From Stappia taiwanensis (GTDB lineage: Bacteria; Pseudomonadota; Alphaproteobacteria; Rhizobiales; Stappiaceae), in assembly GCF_014635285.1 (NCBI RefSeq), contig NZ_BMCR01000009.1, positions 62,001-126,000 on the forward strand: a stretch of 64,000 nucleotides of DNA, given 5' to 3'. Of this stretch, positions 60,845 to 64,000 are shown piece by piece. The notes beneath the pieces were generated by a model that made no database searches, was not told where the DNA came from, and saw nothing but the letters and a program-made list of their open reading frames with translations. The translations under genes were made by a program, and so were the position numbers. Within the stretch, counting starts at the first letter, position 1. Each line of letters starts with the position of its first letter.

Positions 60845-61417
60845 ATGCGTGCGCTCGCCGCCATCGTCCGGATCATCAGCGGTCTCAACACCCTGATCGG
60901 CAACATCTTCTCATGGCTGTCGCTGGCCATTGTCGCCGTGTGTTTCACGGTGGTGGTCCAGCGTTACGTCTTTTCCAGCAGTTTCGTCTGGATGCAGGAT
61001 CTCTACATCTGGCTGAATGGTGCCATGTTCACCGCGGTCGCCGGCTTCGCCCTGCTGCGCAACGATCATGTGCGGGTCGATATTTTCTACCGGCCCGCAA
61101 GCGTGCGGCGAAAGGCGGTGGTCGACCTGATCGGCGTCGTCCTGTTCCTGCTGCCCTTCACCTGGATCGTCTTCTACTACGCCTGGAGCTTCGTCAGCCG
61201 GTCGTGGCGGCTGACCGAGGCCTCCGCCAATGTGGGCGGAATGCCCGGGCTTTTCATTCTCAAGACCTTCATTCTCGGCTTTGCGGTGCTGGTCGCGCTG
61301 CAGGGTATCGCGATGGCGCTGCGCTCGATCCTGGTGCTGACCGGCAATGAGACCCTGTTGCCCGAGGCCCTGCGCTACGACGCGAAAACGGCTGTCAAAC
61401 CGGAGGCAAGCGCCTGA
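60845..61417 (+). CDS. TRAP transporter small permease (DctQ-like)
   Basis: A 190-residue membrane protein with four predicted helices, matching the small permease of tripartite ATP-independent periplasmic transporters (SLAIVAVCFTVVVQRYVFSSSFVWMQDLYIWLNGAMFTAVAGFALLRNDHVRVDIFY is the typical second-helix block). I prefer the ATG at 60845 preceded by GGGGC over an earlier in-frame ATG at 60809. The stop overlaps the large permease start (TGATG). It belongs with the binding protein at the window end, encoded on the opposite strand. Confidence 0.9.
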   Translation: MRALAAIVRIISGLNTLIGNIFSWLSLAIVAVCFTVVVQRYVFSSSFVWMQDLYIWLNGAMFTAVAGFALLRNDHVRVDIFYRPASVRRKAVVDLIGVVLFLLPFTWIVFYYAWSFVSRSWRLTEASANVGGMPGLFILKTFILGFAVLVALQGIAMALRSILVLTGNETLLPEALRYDAKTAVKPEASA

Positions 61418-62808
61418 TGGATCCTGTCCTTGTCGGCGAGCTCCTGTCGGGGCTCATGTTTTTCGGTATCATCGGCTTCCTCCTTCTTGGCTTTCCTGTT
61501 GCCTTCACCCTGGCCGGCGTCTCGCTGATGTTCGGGCTGGTCGGCATGTGGTTCGGGGTGTTCGATCCGTCGAATTTTGGCTCTCTCGCCAACCGCTACA
61601 TCGGCTACATGACCAACGAGGTGCTGGTCGCCGTGCCGCTGTTCATCTTCATGGGCGTGATGCTGGAACGCTCGAAGATCGCCGAGCAGCTGCTGCTGAC
61701 CATGGGCAAGCTGTTCGGCAACATGCGTGGTGGCCTGGGCATGTCGGTGATCATCGTCGGCGCGCTGCTGGCCGCCTCCACCGGCGTTGTCGGTGCCACG
61801 GTGGTGACCATGGGCCTGATCTCGCTGCCGGCGATGCTGCGGGCCAACTATGACCCGAGGCTCGCCTCCGGCGTCATCTGCGCCTCCGGCACCCTTGGCC
61901 AGATCATTCCGCCCTCGACCGTGCTGATCTTCATGGGCGACATGCTGTCGGGCATCAATTCCCAGGTGCAGATGGCCAAGGGCAACTTCGCCCCGGTGCC
62001 GGTCTCGGTCGGTGACCTGTTCGCCGGCGCCCTGCTGCCCGGGTTGCTGCTGGTCGGCCTTTATCTCGGCTGGACCGCGCTCAAGGCGATCTTCGAGCCG
62101 GCCTCCTGCCCGGCAACCCCGGTTCCGCCGGAGGAAAAGAAGGACCTCCTGCGCGAGGTTGCCGTGGCGCTGGTGCCACCGCTGATGCTCATTCTGGCGG
62201 TGCTGGGCTCGATCCTCGGCGGCATTGCCACGCCGACCGAGGCGGCCTCCGTCGGCGCGGTCGGCGCCATGGTGCTGGCCGGCCTGCGCTGGCGCCTGTC
62301 CTTTTCGGTGCTGCGCGAGACCGCCATCGCCTCGGCCTCCATCACCTGCATGGTGTTCATCATCCTGTTCGGCGCCTCGGTGTTCTCCATCGTCTTCCGG
62401 CTGATGGGCGGCGACAATCTGGTGCATGAGTTCCTGTCCAACCTGCCGGGCGGCACGCTCGCCGCCGTGGCGGTGGTGATGTTCATCATGTTCCTGCTGG
62501 GGTTCATTCTCGACACGTTCGAGATCATCTTCATCGTCATCCCGATCACCGCGCCGATCCTGCTGGCACTGGATGTGGACCCCGTCTGGCTCGGCATTCT
62601 GGTCGGCGTGAACCTGCAGACCAGCTTCCTGACCCCGCCCTTCGGCTTCGCCCTGTTCTACCTGCGCGGGGTGGCGCCCAACAGCGTGTCGACGGCGATG
62701 ATCTACAAGGGCGTTCTGCCCTTCGTGCTGCTGCAGATGCTGGCCATCGCCATCATGTTCATGTTCCCGCAGATCGCCACCTGGCTGCCGAAGGCGCTCT
62801 ACAACTGA
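61417..62808 (+). CDS. TRAP transporter large permease (DctM-like)
   Basis: A 463-residue inner-membrane protein with about twelve helices, the sodium-coupled transport subunit of a TRAP system. Conserved landmarks are FPVAFTLAGVSLMFGLVG, VLVAVPLFIFMGVMLERSKIAEQLL, GLGMSVIIVGALLAASTGVVGATVVTMGLISLPAML and QIIPPSTVLIFMGD. Length is near the longer class (about 460) rather than the common 425-430 one. Coupled to the small permease by a TGATG overlap and ended by a terminator. Confidence 0.95.
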   Translation: MDPVLVGELLSGLMFFGIIGFLLLGFPVAFTLAGVSLMFGLVGMWFGVFDPSNFGSLANRYIGYMTNEVLVAVPLFIFMGVMLERSKIAEQLLLTMGKLFGNMRGGLGMSVIIVGALLAASTGVVGATVVTMGLISLPAMLRANYDPRLASGVICASGTLGQIIPPSTVLIFMGDMLSGINSQVQMAKGNFAPVPVSVGDLFAGALLPGLLLVGLYLGWTALKAIFEPASCPATPVPPEEKKDLLREVAVALVPPLMLILAVLGSILGGIATPTEAASVGAVGAMVLAGLRWRLSFSVLRETAIASASITCMVFIILFGASVFSIVFRLMGGDNLVHEFLSNLPGGTLAAVAVVMFIMFLLGFILDTFEIIFIVIPITAPILLALDVDPVWLGILVGVNLQTSFLTPPFGFALFYLRGVAPNSVSTAMIYKGVLPFVLLQMLAIAIMFMFPQIATWLPKALYN

Positions 62809-62872
62809 CGGGCACCGGACAAGGTCGGCAAACGCCGGCCCGCCTCATGCAACATCCCGTCGTTCAGACAAC

Positions 62873-62898
62873 AAAAAACCCCGGCCTTTCGGCCGGGG
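62873..62898. terminator. Bidirectional terminator between TRAP permease and binding protein genes
   Basis: An 8-bp stem CCCCGGCC (62879-62886) / GGCCGGGG (62891-62898), with AAAAAA on the left (T-run leftward) and CTTTCC on the right. It separates convergent genes. Confidence 0.85.
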
Positions 62899-62928
62899 CT
62901 TTCCGTTTCCAGCGTGGGTCGCGCCGGA

Positions 62929-64000
62929 TCAGATCTTGAAGTACTTCTTGCGCGCCTCGATGAAGGCGCCGTCGGTTCCTTCGGTGCGGGTGCGCAGGAT
63001 GTTCAGCGCCTCGATGAAGCTTTCCGTCGTCTTCTTGGTCAGCGCATCATCGGAATCGCGCAAGCCCCCGAGGATCTCCTCGGCCGCCTTGGCGCCCGCC
63101 TCCATGATGTCGGCCGGGAACTCGCGCACGATCACGCCATGCTCGTCGACCAGCGTCTTCAGCGCGCGCGGGTCATTGGCATAGAAGTCCGAAGCGACCT
63201 GATCGTATTCCGCCTGGCAGACATCGCGGACGATTGCCTGCAGGTCGGTCGGCAGCGCCTGGTACTTGGCCTTGTCGACCACCAGTTCGGTGGCCAGGCC
63301 CGGCTCCACGAAGCTCGGGAAGTAGTAGTTCTTGGCCACCTGGTAGAAGCCCAGCGCCAGATCGTTGTACGGTCCGACGAACTCGGCCGCGTCCAGCGTG
63401 CCCGACTGCAGCGCCTGGAAGATCTCGCCAGCGGCCATGTTGGTGACGGTGGCGCCGAGCTTCTCCCACACCCGGCCACCAAGACCCGGGGTCCGGAAGC
63501 GCAGGCCCTTGACCGAATCGAGACCGGTCAGCTCCTCGCGGAACCAGCCACCCGCCTGGGTCCCGGTGTCGCCGGACAGGAAGCCCTGCACGCCGAACTG
63601 ATCGTAGATCTCGTCCCAGACCTGCTGGCCGCCCATGTAGCGCACCCAGGCGGTGAGCTCGCGCGAGGTCATGCCATAGGGAACGCCGGTGAAGAAGGCC
63701 AGCGCCGGGCTCTTGTTCTGCCAGTAGTAGGCGGCGCCATGGCTCATCTCGGCGGAACCGTCGATCACCGCGTCGAGCGACTGCAGCGGCGGCACCAGTT
63801 CGCCAGCGGAATAGACCTGGATGGTCAGCCGGCCGCCGGAAGCGGCGGTGATGCGGTCGGCCAGACGCTGCGCTCCAACGCCAAGCCCGGGGAAATTCTT
63901 CGGCCAGGTCGTGACCATGCGCCAGGTCTGGTTGCCCTGGGCGATGGCCGGCGCGGCAAGCGCGCTCGCTCCGGCACCAGCGCCGACGAGCCCGGCCTTC
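62929..64000 (-). CDS. TRAP transporter substrate-binding protein (partial, start beyond window)
   Basis: Periplasmic binding protein of the DctP family, cut by the window end: reading leftward the frame continues beyond 64000 with KAGLVGAGAGASALAAPAIAQGNQTWRMVTTWP, whose Ala-rich hydrophobic part and missing beginning look like a Tat-type signal peptide. The mature part has the 2-oxo-acid-binder (TakP-like) pattern MVTTWPKNFPGLGVGAQRLADRITAASGGRLT, GELVPPLQSLDAV, FREELTGLDSVKGLRFRTPGLGG and GEIFQALQSGTLDAAEFVGPYNDLALGFY. An internal Met at 63918 is not the true start. Related proteins are often labelled mannitol/chloroaromatic TRAP binders. Convergent with its permease genes. Confidence 0.92.
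   Translation of the reverse strand, partial: KAGLVGAGAGASALAAPAIAQGNQTWRMVTTWPKNFPGLGVGAQRLADRITAASGGRLTIQVYSAGELVPPLQSLDAVIDGSAEMSHGAAYYWQNKSPALAFFTGVPYGMTSRELTAWVRYMGGQQVWDEIYDQFGVQGFLSGDTGTQAGGWFREELTGLDSVKGLRFRTPGLGGRVWEKLGATVTNMAAGEIFQALQSGTLDAAEFVGPYNDLALGFYQVAKNYYFPSFVEPGLATELVVDKAKYQALPTDLQAIVRDVCQAEYDQVASDFYANDPRALKTLVDEHGVIVREFPADIMEAGAKAAEEILGGLRDSDDALTKKTTESFIEALNILRTRTEGTDGAFIEARKKYFKI

Noticed and set aside
58740..60896. 718-codon plus-strand open frame over the indolepyruvate oxidoreductase gene
   Set aside because: Antisense shadow of a gene with complete TPP and iron-sulfur motifs.

Overview
The window is a GC-rich, densely coded stretch of chromosome from an alphaproteobacterium, most probably of the order Hyphomicrobiales (a Stappiaceae-like member is my inference; no 16S gene is present). 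The signs are GapR, CpdR, an aa3-oxidase subunit IV gene ahead of a three-gene proton-translocating transhydrogenase operon, a DUF1036-pyk pair, a cysteine-free 41-residue ribosomal protein L36, and a suhB/MmgR-type small RNA beside an N-formylglutamate amidohydrolase and hisN. There is no rRNA, CRISPR array, prophage or complete insertion sequence; the only mobile DNA seen is one 266-bp MITE-like element. Most of the window is core or housekeeping chromosome.

Layout. 0.3-4 kb (minus): an L,D-transpeptidase and a sigma-54 response regulator. 4.2-12 kb (plus): an overlapping run of M3 oligopeptidase, DUF3445 haem N-demethylase and ABC1 kinase, then cytochrome oxidase subunit IV and pntAA-pntAB-pntB, ended by a bidirectional terminator. 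12-13.7 kb (minus): GapR, DUF1244 and an N-formylglutamate amidohydrolase. 13.9-18.2 kb (plus): a DMT exporter, glycerate 2-kinase, DUF1036 and pyruvate kinase. 18.2-20 kb (minus): a TPR lipoprotein-like secreted protein, rpmJ, tRNA-Val(GAC) and cpdR. 20-22.7 kb: the MITE, a second N-formylglutamate amidohydrolase, an antisense-strand sRNA and hisN. 22.7-26.2 kb: an alpha/beta hydrolase, a small secreted basic protein, a heat-shock gene with an apparent RpoH promoter and ROSE-like RNA thermometer, and threonine aldolase. 26.8-33 kb: gltBD.

33-45 kb: an envelope, motility and signalling block with a chemoreceptor, SGNH-domain protein, MltB-type transglycosylase and outer-membrane barrel (minus), KpsF-type isomerase and a MotA/MotB stator (plus), then NfeD-SPFH, ferrochelatase and a single-domain response regulator (minus). 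45.3-54 kb is one long minus-strand operon in which a branched-chain-type ABC importer (livGHM, binding protein, livF) is bracketed by two different acyl-CoA-forming ligases, suggesting that an imported carboxylic acid is activated to its CoA thioester. 54.3-57 kb: a hybrid histidine kinase and an OmpR-type regulator overlapping by four bases, possibly expressed from a leaderless mRNA and divergent from that operon. 57-64 kb: a fused indolepyruvate:ferredoxin oxidoreductase divergent from a TRAP transporter whose binding protein (cut by the window end) resembles 2-oxo-acid binders, which hints at a 2-oxo-acid uptake and oxidation module.

The observations most worth a second look are non-coding: the MITE in the cpdR promoter region, the MmgR-type sRNA, the sigma-32 plus ROSE-type thermosensor at the small heat-shock gene, a four-copy repeat carrying anti-Shine-Dalgarno motifs ahead of pntAA, a duplicated Shine-Dalgarno block ahead of the ABC binding-protein gene, and two perfect palindromes between threonine aldolase and gltBD.
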